Shown piece after piece: positions 1 to 8,404 of a stretch of 45,935 nt of DNA. The stretch is from positions 1 to 45,935 of IMG/VR virus record IMGVR_UViG_3300050821_005846; one strand, given 5' to 3'. Source of the stretch: a virus. Positions within the stretch are counted from its first letter, which is position 1. Each line of letters begins with the position of its first letter. The notes below the pieces were generated by a model that did not search any database, was not told where the DNA came from, and saw only the letters and a program-made list of their open reading frames with translations. The position numbers were made by a program, and so were the translations under genes.

Positions 1-41
1 CTCCACAACACGTATACAAATAATGGTTTAATCTTTTTCAT
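1..41 (-). CDS. 5' end of the 106-aa minus-strand protein (duplicate copy)
   Basis: The start codon at 41-39 and the first 13 codons repeat the beginning of the gene that is complete at 45559-45879. It is the same gene read across the circle junction, not a second gene. Confidence 0.9.
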   Translation of the reverse strand, partial: MKKIKPLFVYVLW

Positions 42-97
42 GTTTATTGCCTTGTTTAATTAATATGAGCTAATTATAACAAACAAATTAATATATA
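1..97. repeat. Terminal direct repeat, left copy
   Basis: These 97 bases are identical to 45839-45935. The simplest reading is that the molecule is circular or circularly permuted and that the assembler left one overlap. A true short terminal repeat is possible but less likely, because the copy begins inside a coding sequence. It carries the start of the 106-residue minus-strand gene and part of its promoter. Confidence 0.97.
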
Positions 98-101
98 ACA
101 A
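73..101 (-). promoter_or_regulatory. Sigma-70-type promoter reading leftward
   Basis: Read on the minus strand this is TTGTTA (101-96), a 17-bp spacer, and a perfect TATAAT (78-73). It would start transcription near 66 and drive the minus-strand gene starting at 41 (45879 on the circle). The same hexamers and spacing recur at 8624-8652 and 45355-45383. Confidence 0.75.
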
Positions 102-130
102 GTCATTTAATATATTTAATAGGAAAATTA

Positions 131-159
131 TTGTCCAGTGCATTGAACCGCGGTATCAT
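131..159 (+). promoter_or_regulatory. Possible promoter of the head operon
   Basis: TTGTCC (131-136), 17 bp, TATCAT (154-159) matches the sigma-70 consensus at 4 of 6 and 5 of 6 positions. It sits directly before the large terminase gene. If used, transcription would start near 166, which favours ATG 183 over TTG 159 as the start codon. Confidence 0.4.
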
Positions 160-182
160 TGAGTTTTGCGTGGTTATCCCCG

Positions 183-1814
183 ATGTTATCCCCGGAAAAT
201 GTGGAAAACTTGCCGTTTATATTTGATTATCGAAAGCCTGATTATGGGCAAATCATGATCAACAGATACGAGCGTTTAAAATACATCCGTCAACATCCTG
301 AAATAATGCCAGGCATGAGATTGTTTTACCGTGATAATCCTGCGCAATTCATTACCGATTGGGGTATGACATTTGACCCGCGTAACGTTGAGCGTGGATT
401 GCCTGCGTTGATACCTTTCTTATTATTTCCTCGCCAAGTTGAATGGATACACTGGATTGTTGCGCGTTGGAAAAACCAAGAGCCGGGATTAACAGATAAA
501 TCGCGTGAAATGGGTTTGAGCTGGTTAACTGTTGCTGTTGCTACTACTTTATGTATATTCCATGAAGGAATGGTTATAGGGATGGGGTCGCGCAAAGAAG
601 AGTATGTCGACAAGAAAGGTGATCCAAAATCATTGTTTTATAAAGTAAGGCAATTCACATCTAATTTACCCATTGAATTTACAGGTTCATGGAATGAGCG
701 TAAACATGCGCCTTATATGCGCATTGAATTTCCCGATAGTGGATCAGTCATTACAGGGGAAGCGGGTGCAAATATTGGGCGTGGTGCGCGAACATCAATT
801 TACTTATGCGATGAGGCTGCTTTTTTTCAGCAAGCTGATTTGATTGACGCAGCGTTATCACAGACCACGAATTGCAGGATTGATATCAGTACTCCTTGTG
901 GAATGAGCAACCCATTTGCGCGTAAACGGTTTGGTGGCAAGGTTAATGTATTTTCGTTTCATTGGACTGACGATCCGAGAAAAGATCAAGCATGGTATGA
1001 AAAGCAATGTTATAACATTGACGATCCGGTTATCATTGCGCAGGAAATTGACCTTGATTATTCCGCTTCCGTTGAAGGGATATTGATACCTGCTATATGG
1101 GTTCAAGCTGCCGTTAACGCTCATATTAAACTTGGTATCAATCCAAGTGGTATACTCAAAGCTGGGTTTGATATTGCTGATAGCGGGAAAGATAAATGTG
1201 CTATGTGTTTTAGGCATGGTATATTAGTTGAACATATGGAGGAATGGAGTGGGAAAGATTCAGACATTTATCAGAGCGTTGAAAAGGCATTCCTGCACTG
1301 CGATAATTATCGTTATCCTGCTGTATATTATGATGCTGATGGCCTCGGTGCTGGTTGCCGTGGGGATGCTAAAAACATCAACGCCAAACGGACTAAACAG
1401 ATTAAGTTCAACCCATTCTGGGGGTCAGGCGCGGTAGTTAATCCAGAAAGCAATCCATTTAATTATTCAAATGATGGATGGGATGGTGATAAAGGGAGAA
1501 CCAACGAGGATTTTTTTCATAATGCTAAAGCACAAGCATGGTGGGAGGTTAGAAAACGTTTTCATGCAACATATCGAGCCATTACGGAAGGTACTGTTTA
1601 TCCCCATGATGATTTGATATCGATATCAGATTCAATTCCTGATTATAAAAAATTAATGATCGAATTATCTCAAGTAACTTACGGGCAATCACAAAGTTCT
1701 GGTAAGATGTTGGTAAACAAGATGCCAGATGGTACAAAATCGCCTAACAAAGCCGATAGTCTGGTTATAGCCTTTGCTCCTTTAAAGAAAGTCAATCCGG
1801 GGTTTTTTTCATGA
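183..1814 (+). CDS. Terminase large subunit (ATPase and nuclease)
   Basis: This is the DNA-packaging motor that docks on the portal, pumps DNA into the prohead and cuts the concatemer. Numbered from ATG 183, a Walker A-like KSREMGLSW lies at about 106-114. A Walker B LCDEAAFF has its acidic pair at about 210-211. The RNase H-fold nuclease is shown by GFDIADSG (about 329-336), YYDADGLG (about 382-389) and a late KADS. Length (543 residues) is normal for the family. The frame is open back to TTG 159, but that codon lies in the putative -10 box and neither start has a good ribosome site. The next gene overlaps its stop as ATGA. The small subunit is not adjacent; a candidate lies at 25257. Confidence 0.95.
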   Translation: MLSPENVENLPFIFDYRKPDYGQIMINRYERLKYIRQHPEIMPGMRLFYRDNPAQFITDWGMTFDPRNVERGLPALIPFLLFPRQVEWIHWIVARWKNQEPGLTDKSREMGLSWLTVAVATTLCIFHEGMVIGMGSRKEEYVDKKGDPKSLFYKVRQFTSNLPIEFTGSWNERKHAPYMRIEFPDSGSVITGEAGANIGRGARTSIYLCDEAAFFQQADLIDAALSQTTNCRIDISTPCGMSNPFARKRFGGKVNVFSFHWTDDPRKDQAWYEKQCYNIDDPVIIAQEIDLDYSASVEGILIPAIWVQAAVNAHIKLGINPSGILKAGFDIADSGKDKCAMCFRHGILVEHMEEWSGKDSDIYQSVEKAFLHCDNYRYPAVYYDADGLGAGCRGDAKNINAKRTKQIKFNPFWGSGAVVNPESNPFNYSNDGWDGDKGRTNEDFFHNAKAQAWWEVRKRFHATYRAITEGTVYPHDDLISISDSIPDYKKLMIELSQVTYGQSQSSGKMLVNKMPDGTKSPNKADSLVIAFAPLKKVNPGFFS

Positions 1815-3343
1815 TCAAACGATTATTAGACAAAATGGGTTATGTTAAAAAGCCCGAACCTGTTGAAGTTAAACCAGAACGTCCACGCCAAACATTCAGC
1901 ACTGAAGATGTCTATCAAAGTATGCATGAAAGAACTGAAATGTTATGGGAGAAAAATTTCAAACCGTTACCAAAAGGATCTGCTGGCATTGCAATGGATT
2001 CAAAGTCTGATACGTTTGCTATGGATAATAATTTGAACGTTAAAATACCTTTTAACAATAATGAAATTATTCCACCAGCACAACTGTTGTGGTATGCAGG
2101 CCAAACTTTCATTGGATATCAATTATGCGCTATGCTAGATCAACAATGGTTGATATCTAAATGCTGTCTAATGCCTGCAAAAGATGCTGTGCGTAATGGC
2201 TACGAAGTCACTATCAATGATGGGGAGGATTTCGAAGGTGAACATGCTGCGATATTGGATGATATACGTAAAGCGGACGTTAAATATCACATTAACAAAA
2301 ACCTCATTGAATTTATTCAGATGGGTCGAGTCTTCGGTATTAGGGTTGCCATGTTTATTGTGGATAGTGACGATCCTGATTACTACGTACACCCTTTTAA
2401 TCCTGACGGGGTAATGCCGGGAAGTTACAGAGGTATATCGCAAATAGATCCATATTGGATAACCCCACAATTAAGCGCTGAATCATCCGGAAACCCTGCT
2501 GCAATAGATTTTTATGAGCCAACGTGGTGGATTATTAACGGAAAACCAATACATCGTACTCATCTGGTTATATTCAAAACTGAAGAAGTAGCGGACATTC
2601 TCAAGCCAACATACATTTTTGGTGGCATACCTATACCGCAAAAGATTGCAGAGCGCGTATATGCCGCTGAACGGATAGCAAATGAAGCACCTATGCTGGC
2701 ATTAACCAAACGTACTGATGTTATTAACATTGACCTTGCGCAAGCTGCTGCACAACCCGGTGGAGTCGTTAACCGGATTCAGCAATGGGTTTATAATCGT
2801 GATAATTACGGTATTAAAACACTTGGTCTTGATGAGGATATGAAGCAATTTGATACCTCCCTGACAGACCTTGATGCAGTTATTATGACTCAATATCAAT
2901 TAGTTGCAGCTGCATCAAATGTCCCTGCTACAAAGCTTATGGGTACAAGTCCTAAAGGATTTAATGCCACAGGTGAATTTGAAGAAGCTAGTTATCATGA
3001 AGAACTTGAAAGCCTTCAATGTCATGATTTAACGCCTTTGTTGGATAGGCATCATCTTTTGTTGATACGTTCAGAGATTGCGCCGAGATATAATCTTGAA
3101 CCGTTTAACACCACCATAACTTGGAAACCTGTTGACGCAATGACAGCGGAAGAACTTGCTGCGCTTAATAAGCTCAAAGCTGAGACTGGTCAAGTGTTAA
3201 TTACATCTGGCGCTATTGATGGCAATGATGAGCGTGGACGTATTATTGCCGATCCTGAAAGCGGGTATTCAGGAATGGAAGACGAAGAGATTGAAATTGA
3301 AGAAACTGGCGTTGTAAATAGCAATCCTAGCGAGGCAGACTAA
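1811..3343 (+). CDS. Portal protein, DUF1073 family
   Basis: The 510-residue product resembles the DUF1073 family of phage portals, the dodecameric ring at one capsid vertex through which DNA passes and on which the tail is built. The recognisable parts are the central region with [18 protein letters not shown], the stretch around [17 protein letters not shown], and the late [20 protein letters not shown] block typical of these proteins. The C-terminus is acidic and probably disordered. The start overlaps the terminase stop by four bases, so translation is probably coupled. The position between terminase and the Mu-F-like protein is the canonical one. Confidence 0.92.
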   Translation: MIKRLLDKMGYVKKPEPVEVKPERPRQTFSTEDVYQSMHERTEMLWEKNFKPLPKGSAGIAMDSKSDTFAMDNNLNVKIPFNNNEIIPPAQLLWYAGQTFIGYQLCAMLDQQWLISKCCLMPAKDAVRNGYEVTINDGEDFEGEHAAILDDIRKADVKYHINKNLIEFIQMGRVFGIRVAMFIVDSDDPDYYVHPFNPDGVMPGSYRGISQIDPYWITPQLSAESSGNPAAIDFYEPTWWIINGKPIHRTHLVIFKTEEVADILKPTYIFGGIPIPQKIAERVYAAERIANEAPMLALTKRTDVINIDLAQAAAQPGGVVNRIQQWVYNRDNYGIKTLGLDEDMKQFDTSLTDLDAVIMTQYQLVAAASNVPATKLMGTSPKGFNATGEFEEASYHEELESLQCHDLTPLLDRHHLLLIRSEIAPRYNLEPFNTTITWKPVDAMTAEELAALNKLKAETGQVLITSGAIDGNDERGRIIADPESGYSGMEDEEIEIEETGVVNSNPSEAD

Positions 3344-3495
3344 TGGATGATTTAATTGAACATATAAAATATATCATTTTAAAAACAAAAGAACGTAGAC
3401 AATTGGGTTATGACGATCCGATTCGTAAAGCTTCAAGTCATGGTTATATTGAGGCATTGGAAGAAATATTGGAATTTATAGAGGACAATCAATAA
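3343..3495 (+). CDS. Small hypothetical protein (50 aa)
   Basis: A 50-residue frame begins on the portal stop (TAATG overlap) and ends in another TAATG overlap with the next gene, so it is stitched into the operon at both ends. The sequence starts [20 protein letters not shown] and looks like two charged alpha helices ending in LEEILEFIEDNQ. No family was recognised. It is part of a two-gene insertion between portal and Mu-F-like genes, next to a Tad2-like gene, and may be another early-acting accessory protein. Confidence 0.75.
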   Translation: MDDLIEHIKYIILKTKERRQLGYDDPIRKASSHGYIEALEEILEFIEDNQ

Positions 3496-3770
3496 TGGAT
3501 TTTAGTCATGCATTAATAAGTATAAAACATGGTCAATTATTGACACGTTCTGGTTGGAATGGAAAAGGAATGTTTATATTTTTGGTTAAAGGTTCTAACT
3601 TCAAAGTAAGCCGTGAACCATTATTGAATATATTTGAGGAAGGTACTGAAATTGTTTATCGTCCTCATATTGATATGAAATATGTTGATGGATCTATTGG
3701 TGTTTGGCTTGCTTCGATGGGCGACATTATGGCAGATGATTGGATGTTATATGAAAAGAAAGACATCTAA
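3495..3770 (+). CDS. DUF2829 protein, Tad2-like (Thoeris anti-defence)
   Basis: The 91-residue product is an end-to-end DUF2829 domain. Diagnostic parts are RSGWNGKGMFIFL (18-30), FKVSREPLL (36-44), RPHIDMK (56-62), WLAS (71-74) and ADDW (80-83). Known members named Tad2 bind the TIR-made signal of Thoeris (gcADPR type) and so silence that defence; some also bind cyclic nucleotides of CBASS. Many DUF2829 genes have not been tested, so anti-defence activity here is inferred from sequence family. It sits in the head operon by TAATG overlap and its last 20 bases overlap the Mu-F-like gene, which would make it a late gene unless read from elsewhere. Confidence 0.88.
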   Translation: MDFSHALISIKHGQLLTRSGWNGKGMFIFLVKGSNFKVSREPLLNIFEEGTEIVYRPHIDMKYVDGSIGVWLASMGDIMADDWMLYEKKDI

Positions 3771-4599
3771 ACGCATAGTTAAAAAACGTCAAGATGTTTT
3801 GCGCGGCCAACCGCTTAACGTTAACGCTTCAATACAGCAAAAATATTCAGCACAACTTACGGATCTTACGAAACTCATGATTGATGAAACAAAGCATGAA
3901 TTAATGGGTTTATTTCGTAGCTCAACAGCGCAGGAATATTTTGCAGAAGATGCTAGTATATCCAGTCAAGCACGAATATTGATGAATAAATTAACTGATA
4001 AATTCACAGAATTGTTTAACTACAAATCATCATCTCTTGCTAAGACAATGGTTGAACATTCCATGCGCTATAGTACTACTACTCTTAATCGTAGTTTGAA
4101 ACAGTTAAGCGGTGGATTGTCGTTAAAAACCAGCATCATTACGCCTGAGCTTGAAGATGTATCAAAATCAATCATTGCTGAGAATGTGTCGCTGATTAAA
4201 TCCATACCACAGGAATATTTCAAAGACATTACAGGCGCGGTAATGCGTAGTATATCCGCAGGTGGAATGTTTGATCTGAAGCCTGAGATATTGAAATATG
4301 ATGGCATGACAGCACGCAGGGCGCATTTGATCGCATTAGATCAAACACGAAAGGCATACACACTAATTAACAAAGTTAAAATGGAAAATATTGGTGTTAC
4401 GCAATTTGAATGGTTACACACAGGCGGAAGCCAATCACCTCGTGAATCGCATGTCAAAATATCTGGCATGATATTCAGCTTTGATAATTTGATTGCCGAA
4501 CAAATTGCTGCTGGCGTTCCTGAACGTGATTTGGGAATGCCTTCTATTCCACCATACTGTAGATGTAGAATGCTTCCAGTGATTGATTTTGAAAGATAA
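3751..4599 (+). CDS. Head morphogenesis protein, phage Mu gpF-like
   Basis: The C-terminal half carries the Mu F-like minor head domain: ARRAHLIALDQTRKAY, then FEWLHTGGSQSPRESHVKI and the closing GMPSIPPYCRCRMLPV with its characteristic CRCR. These proteins are minor capsid components needed for prohead assembly and are usually made beside the portal. The N-terminus is basic (KRKTSKRIVKKRQ), followed by helical sequence. The frame is open further upstream to 3682, but that part is a shadow of the DUF2829 gene. ATG 3751 is the natural start and gives 282 residues. Confidence 0.9.
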   Translation: MKRKTSKRIVKKRQDVLRGQPLNVNASIQQKYSAQLTDLTKLMIDETKHELMGLFRSSTAQEYFAEDASISSQARILMNKLTDKFTELFNYKSSSLAKTMVEHSMRYSTTTLNRSLKQLSGGLSLKTSIITPELEDVSKSIIAENVSLIKSIPQEYFKDITGAVMRSISAGGMFDLKPEILKYDGMTARRAHLIALDQTRKAYTLINKVKMENIGVTQFEWLHTGGSQSPRESHVKISGMIFSFDNLIAEQIAAGVPERDLGMPSIPPYCRCRMLPVIDFER

Positions 4600-4612
4600 T
4601 CATTAATATTAC

Positions 4613-4641
4613 TTGTTATATTAATGATTATGTTATATTAT
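4613..4641 (+). promoter_or_regulatory. Promoter of the large non-coding RNA
   Basis: TTGTTA (4613-4618), a 17-bp spacer and TATTAT (4636-4641) form a good sigma-70 promoter. Its -35 box lies in an 11-base motif, ACTTGTTATAT, that is shared with the promoters at 73-101 and 8624-8652. Predicted transcription starts at about 4648-4650, exactly where the first helix of the structured region begins. Confidence 0.65.
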
Positions 4642-4648
4642 TGTTTTT

Positions 4649-5151
4649 GTAAACCCTAAACGATTCGTGCCGTTATGTGCATGGTGGTTGAAAGTGTGTA
4701 TGCATGGGTTTGCACTTATTATGAGGATAGCGATGTTGACAGTGAAACATAAGTTATCGAAAAGTCTTGTAGGGGAAAACAGGAAGTGCGCACTGATAGT
4801 TTTCTAAAGCTTGGCAATTGCTCGCTGAGGTAGAAGCATAAAAACACTTGCAATACTTTTTATGTGGAACAGGAGATCGCGAGAAATTCTACAAGTACGT
4901 GCAATTCGTGCCTATCCTCAATCCTATTCCACACCTCGAGAAGGTGGGATCGTGCGTTATCAGCATGTTAATGTAATATTATGAATCGCGTAGCTCAGCT
5001 TGGCAGAGCAACTCTGAGGGGTGGGTCGCCAGTTCAAATCTGGCCAGTTGACAGAAATTACATAGATAACAACCACTATAACGTACGCATATGATTATAG
5101 AGGTGTGGTGAAAGTCCACCACCAACATTTGGGATTCACTGACTCCCAAAT
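4649..5151 (+). ncRNA. Large structured non-coding RNA (GOLLD/ROOL-like in kind, family unknown)
   Basis: No gene is present between 4600 and 5215 on either strand, although the rest of the genome is packed. The stretch is richer in G and in short palindromes than its flanks. Local helices include 4649-4656 with 4706-4713, 4733-4737 with 4746-4750, 4765-4770 with 4779-4784, 4837-4844 with 4857-4864 (8 bp), 4932-4936 with 4942-4946, 5105-5110 with 5117-5122, and 5127-5134 with 5144-5151 (8 bp). Possible long-range helices are 4722-4730 with 4912-4920 (9 bp) and 4863-4869 with 4927-4933. The last two would cross each other as a pseudoknot. Two nested helices (4956-4961 with 5065-5070 and 4971-4977 with 5057-5063) enclose a tRNA-like element. 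The 3' end is uncertain and there is no U-run after the last hairpin, so it may be processed from the operon transcript. Large ornate phage RNAs such as GOLLD and ROOL are the nearest known kind; membership is inference only. Confidence 0.6.
4984..5050 (+). other. tRNA-like element without a normal anticodon arm
   Basis: A near-perfect D-arm is present: TA, GCTC (4993-4996), loop AGCTTGGCA, GAGC (5006-5009), A. It is followed by a perfect T-arm: GCCAG (5028-5032), loop TTCAAAT, CTGGC (5040-5044). Only 17-18 bases separate the two arms, about five too few for an anticodon arm plus variable loop. The flanks cannot form a 7-bp acceptor stem. It is therefore either a decayed tRNA gene or a tRNA mimic held at the tip of a helix in the larger RNA. 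Confidence 0.6.
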
Positions 5152-5215
5152 TAAACTATTGATTACATCCTCACAATAAGTGCATAATTGAACCCATAAT
5201 TCAAGGGATACAATT

Positions 5216-6520
5216 ATGCCGCTCAAATCTGGTAAAAAAAACTTCGGTCGTAACGTAGCAGAACTTGAACGCGCAGGTCATAAACCAAGTCAGGCACTTG
5301 CGATCGCATATAAAACCGAAGGCAAAGATACGGAATCGGCGCGTGAAGAAGATATTAATGGCTTCACAGAAATTCAAGGTAATCCCATAAGCAAAGTCGG
5401 CGTATTTGAATACAGCGGACAACAAATTTCCCCCGATCTCGAACCCAACAGAATATATAAAGTATTTCGTTCAGAAGAAGCGCTAAATAACGAGGAAACA
5501 ATCAATTCGTTCAGATTATTACCATGGACTGATGATCACACTATGCTTTCAGGTAAGCCAGAAGATGGTTTAACCGATCCCGCCCGAAAAGGTGTGCATG
5601 GCATCATCGGCGAAAACGTATATTTCGAAGCGCCATACCTCAAAGCCAACGTTAAAATATTTTCTGCCCAATTAGCAAAACTCATAAATTCCGGCAAGCA
5701 AGAACTATCCATTGGATATCGCTGTGTTTACGAAGCGAAAAATGGCGAGTATGATGGTGAACAGTACGAATTTTTACAAAAAAACATAATGGGAAACCAT
5801 CTTGCGTTAGTTGACGAAGGCAGGTCTGGGCATGATGTTGCAGTCCTTGATCACTTTAAATTTACCCTTGACTCAAAGGATCTAAAAATGGCAGAGAAAA
5901 AAGGCGACATGGAAAAACCAGAAGATGCAAAGGATGAAGGCGAAATGTCCATGAAAGAAATGTGTTCCATGATGCGGCGTATGGCCGAGAAATTGGAAGG
6001 CATGGATATGGATGCCGCCAAAGATGAATTTGAAGATGATGTAGAAGCTGAAAAAATTAACGGCTCTGAAAATCTTGATGACGTTGATTTAGGCAAGTTT
6101 GTTGAACGTGCCAACGGAATCGATTCAGACGAAGACAAAGAAAAAGAGACCGAAGACGAAGAAGAAACAGAAAAAAAAGCTGAAGAAGAAGGTGATGCCA
6201 AAGACGAATACGAAGAAAAAAAGGAAGGCGCAATGGATGAGAAATTGATGACTAAACGAATCATGGCGCAAATATCAACTAGAGATGCGTTGGCCAAACG
6301 TTTATCGGTTCACATTGGGACTTTCGATCATTCACAAAAAACTGTTGAAGAAGTCGCCGTTTATGGCGTTAAAAAATTGGGTTTACGATGCTCCCCTAAA
6401 AATGCCGTTCACGTTTTGGATGGTTATCTGGCAGGTGCTCGTCCTTCTCGTGTAGCGATGGCAGAAGATTCTAAACGGCCATCAACTTCAATCGATGCAT
6501 ATCTTGCAGGGGAAAAATAA
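5216..6520 (+). CDS. DUF2213 prohead protease fused to an acidic scaffold-like region
   Basis: Residues 1-36 form a short basic lead (MPLKSGKKNFGRNVAELERA) common in phage DUF2213 proteins. Residues about 45-215 are the DUF2213 domain, including LPWTDDHTMLSGKP, GKQELSIGYRCVY and NHLALVDEGRSGHDVAVLD. Family members are thought to be HK97-type prohead proteases, with His and Ser catalytic residues expected in the LPWTDDH and ELSIGYR segments (family knowledge, not proven here). The next 150 residues are extremely acidic and Lys/Glu/Met-rich, as in scaffolding cores, and the C-terminus is again ordered. The protein therefore looks like protease and scaffold in one chain. The ribosome site AAGGGA precedes ATG 5216. 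Its stop overlaps the cement gene start. Confidence 0.85.
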   Translation: MPLKSGKKNFGRNVAELERAGHKPSQALAIAYKTEGKDTESAREEDINGFTEIQGNPISKVGVFEYSGQQISPDLEPNRIYKVFRSEEALNNEETINSFRLLPWTDDHTMLSGKPEDGLTDPARKGVHGIIGENVYFEAPYLKANVKIFSAQLAKLINSGKQELSIGYRCVYEAKNGEYDGEQYEFLQKNIMGNHLALVDEGRSGHDVAVLDHFKFTLDSKDLKMAEKKGDMEKPEDAKDEGEMSMKEMCSMMRRMAEKLEGMDMDAAKDEFEDDVEAEKINGSENLDDVDLGKFVERANGIDSDEDKEKETEDEEETEKKAEEEGDAKDEYEEKKEGAMDEKLMTKRIMAQISTRDALAKRLSVHIGTFDHSQKTVEEVAVYGVKKLGLRCSPKNAVHVLDGYLAGARPSRVAMAEDSKRPSTSIDAYLAGEK

Positions 6521-7035
6521 TGCCTTTTCAATCTACTGTTTCAATCCAACAGGGTTTTGGTGTACCAGGCGAACAATATGATGATAGCCCGGTTATTGCC
6601 AATACGTATACAATTGACTCGGCATCTGCTGCCTATAATATTATCGGCGCAACATGCTGCACAGTATCATCACAGGGTTTTGTCGCTGCTGGTGGAACAA
6701 ACCCTTTTGCCGGATTTTTAGTTAATCCTAAAGTTCAAGCATTATACGGAACAGGTGGCGTGCCATTGGCTCCTACATTAACTGTCAACAATTTTGATAT
6801 TGTTGAAGTGTTATCCATGGGTACCATTATTGTTACATTGCCTGCTGCGGCTGCGATTGGTGATTATGTGGTTTATAACACTACAACTGGAGCAATCAGT
6901 ACAATTACACCTTCTACCCCATTGGCTTCTGGCACTGCATTTGCTAATGCAATTGTGGTCTTATTTACTGTGAGTGGAGCAGGTTTGGGTGTGATACAAG
7001 TCAATCCTACTTACATAATCCCACAACCAGCATAA
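6520..7035 (+). CDS. Capsid structural cement protein
   Basis: The 171-residue product starts MPFQSTVSIQQGFGVPGEQY, the typical opening of the Gp24-like structural cement family found directly before DUF2184-type capsid genes. The rest is beta-rich, with AAGGTNPFAGFLVNPK and ALYGTGG. Such proteins bind the outside of the capsid lattice and stabilise it. The start overlaps the upstream stop as TAATG, and the major capsid gene follows after 12 bases. Confidence 0.85.
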   Translation: MPFQSTVSIQQGFGVPGEQYDDSPVIANTYTIDSASAAYNIIGATCCTVSSQGFVAAGGTNPFAGFLVNPKVQALYGTGGVPLAPTLTVNNFDIVEVLSMGTIIVTLPAAAAIGDYVVYNTTTGAISTITPSTPLASGTAFANAIVVLFTVSGAGLGVIQVNPTYIIPQPA

Positions 7036-7047
7036 GGACATAAAATC

Positions 7048-8169
7048 ATGCAAAGAGCTGCTACAGTTCACAGCTACATCGCCGCTAAAGACGTGCGTTC
7101 GCTGAAAAACTTTGATGTAAATGAATGGGAATCATTGCAAAAAATCGGTATTCATATCAACGGTCATAACGTCCGTCAAATGATGCACGGTAAAAAAGCA
7201 ATGGATTCCATGATTCATTCCATGGATAGTTTGCAACCATTGGTTACAACTGCATCCATCAATACCCCTGTTCAATTCCTACAGAATTGGCTCCCAGGAT
7301 TCGTACTTGTAGCTACAGCTGCTCGTAAGATTGATGATTTAACCGGCGTAATGACCACGGGTTCATGGGAAGATGAGCAAATCGTACAAGGGATCATGGA
7401 GCGTGTGGGTACAAGCCAGATTTATGGCGATTACTCAAACGTGCCATTATCAAGCTGGAACGTAAATTTTAACTACAGAACTGTAGTTAGATTTGAAGAA
7501 GGCATCAAAGTGGGTGTACTTGAAGCTGCGCGAGCCGCTCGACTTCGTGTTGATGATTCAGGCATGAAGCGTAAAGCCGCTGCACAAGAATTGGACATTC
7601 AGCGCAATGCAGTTGGCTTTTTTGGGTTCAATTCGGGCGATAATAATACATATGGGTTTCTTAACGATCCGGGCTTGCCTTCCTATGTACAAGTAGCGAC
7701 TGGCGTGGCTGGTTTCACATGGGCTGTTAAAACATTTCTTGAGATTCAGAGCGATATTGTTACAGCAATTCAAACATTGCGTACACAATCACAAGATACA
7801 ATTGACGTTGAAACCGTTGATTTAACGCTTGCTGTTGCGACTGCTGCCGTGGATTATTTGAGCAAAACATCTAACTTCGGTATCAGTGTTCGCGCGTGGT
7901 TGAGTGAAGCATATCCACGCATTCGGGTAGTATCTGCGCCACAGTTGAACGCTGCAAATTCTTCTGATAACGTGTTTTATTTATACGCTGATCGTATTCT
8001 TGACGAAAGTACTGATGGTGGGGCAACCATAATTCAAATGGTTCCATCTAAGTTCTACACTTTAGGTGTTCAACAAGAAGCAAAAGCGTACACTGAGGAC
8101 TTTTCTAACGCAACCGCAGGTATAATGGTCAAGCGGCCTTACGCTTTCGTGCGTTATTACGACATTTAG
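7048..8169 (+). CDS. Major capsid protein, DUF2184 family
   Basis: The 373-residue protein matches the DUF2184 group of HK97-fold capsid proteins. Clear parts are LQNWLPGFVLVATAARKIDD, GSWEDEQIVQGIMERVG, and the basic helix segment EAARAARLRVDDSGMKRKAA, ending in MVKRPYAFVRYYDI. It forms the icosahedral shell. A purine-rich AAGGACAT precedes ATG 7048. A strong terminator follows, so this is the last gene of the head transcript. Confidence 0.93.
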   Translation: MQRAATVHSYIAAKDVRSLKNFDVNEWESLQKIGIHINGHNVRQMMHGKKAMDSMIHSMDSLQPLVTTASINTPVQFLQNWLPGFVLVATAARKIDDLTGVMTTGSWEDEQIVQGIMERVGTSQIYGDYSNVPLSSWNVNFNYRTVVRFEEGIKVGVLEAARAARLRVDDSGMKRKAAAQELDIQRNAVGFFGFNSGDNNTYGFLNDPGLPSYVQVATGVAGFTWAVKTFLEIQSDIVTAIQTLRTQSQDTIDVETVDLTLAVATAAVDYLSKTSNFGISVRAWLSEAYPRIRVVSAPQLNAANSSDNVFYLYADRILDESTDGGATIIQMVPSKFYTLGVQQEAKAYTEDFSNATAGIMVKRPYAFVRYYDI

Positions 8170-8177
8170 TATTATTA

Positions 8178-8210
8178 TTTAGCCCCTTAATTGGGGCTAA
8201 ATTTATTTTT
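8178..8210. terminator. Intrinsic terminator after the capsid gene
   Basis: A 9-bp stem TTTAGCCCC / GGGGCTAAA (8178-8186 with 8193-8201) with a 6-base loop is followed by a T-rich run to 8211. It ends the plus-strand head operon. The A/T flanks also allow some termination of the opposing minus-strand transcript. Confidence 0.85.
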
Positions 8211-8402
8211 TTATTGCTTACTCATTGCTTCAATTTCTGCTTGTGATTCAATTTCCATCTTAATGCATTTCAAAACCATAATATTTCCACCCATTTGTAA
8301 CCATTTTTGCGTGCAGCTATCTACGATCTCTTGTCTTGTTTGGAACGCATGACTTGAAAAAGCCACGCAACATAAAACTGCTATTGATATAATTTTATAC
8401 AT
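8211..8402 (-). CDS. Small exported protein (63 aa)
   Basis: From ATG 8402 the product has a typical signal peptide: a Lys near the start, the hydrophobic run IISIAVLCCVAF, and a likely cleavage after SSHA. The mature part is about 45 residues with two cysteines (in SCTQKW and LKCIKM) that could form a disulfide. It overlaps the stop of the upstream membrane-protein gene. Function is unknown; a role in lysis, adsorption blocking or superinfection exclusion would fit a small periplasmic phage protein, but nothing in the sequence decides it. Confidence 0.75.
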   Translation of the reverse strand: MYKIISIAVLCCVAFSSHAFQTRQEIVDSCTQKWLQMGGNIMVLKCIKMEIESQAEIEAMSKQ

Positions 8403-8404
8403 GA

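Noticed and set aside
4984-5050. A functional tRNA gene
   Set aside because: D- and T-arms are good, but there is no room for an anticodon arm and no acceptor pairing, so it is reported only as tRNA-like.
4649-5151. tmRNA or RNase P RNA
   Set aside because: A GAAAGTCC-like string occurs at 5110-5117, but no tag reading frame, CCA end or other RNase P core motifs were found.
5851-6297. 148-codon minus-strand frame rich in Ser/Phe
   Set aside because: It is the complement of the Glu/Lys-rich scaffold region; composition is that of a shadow.
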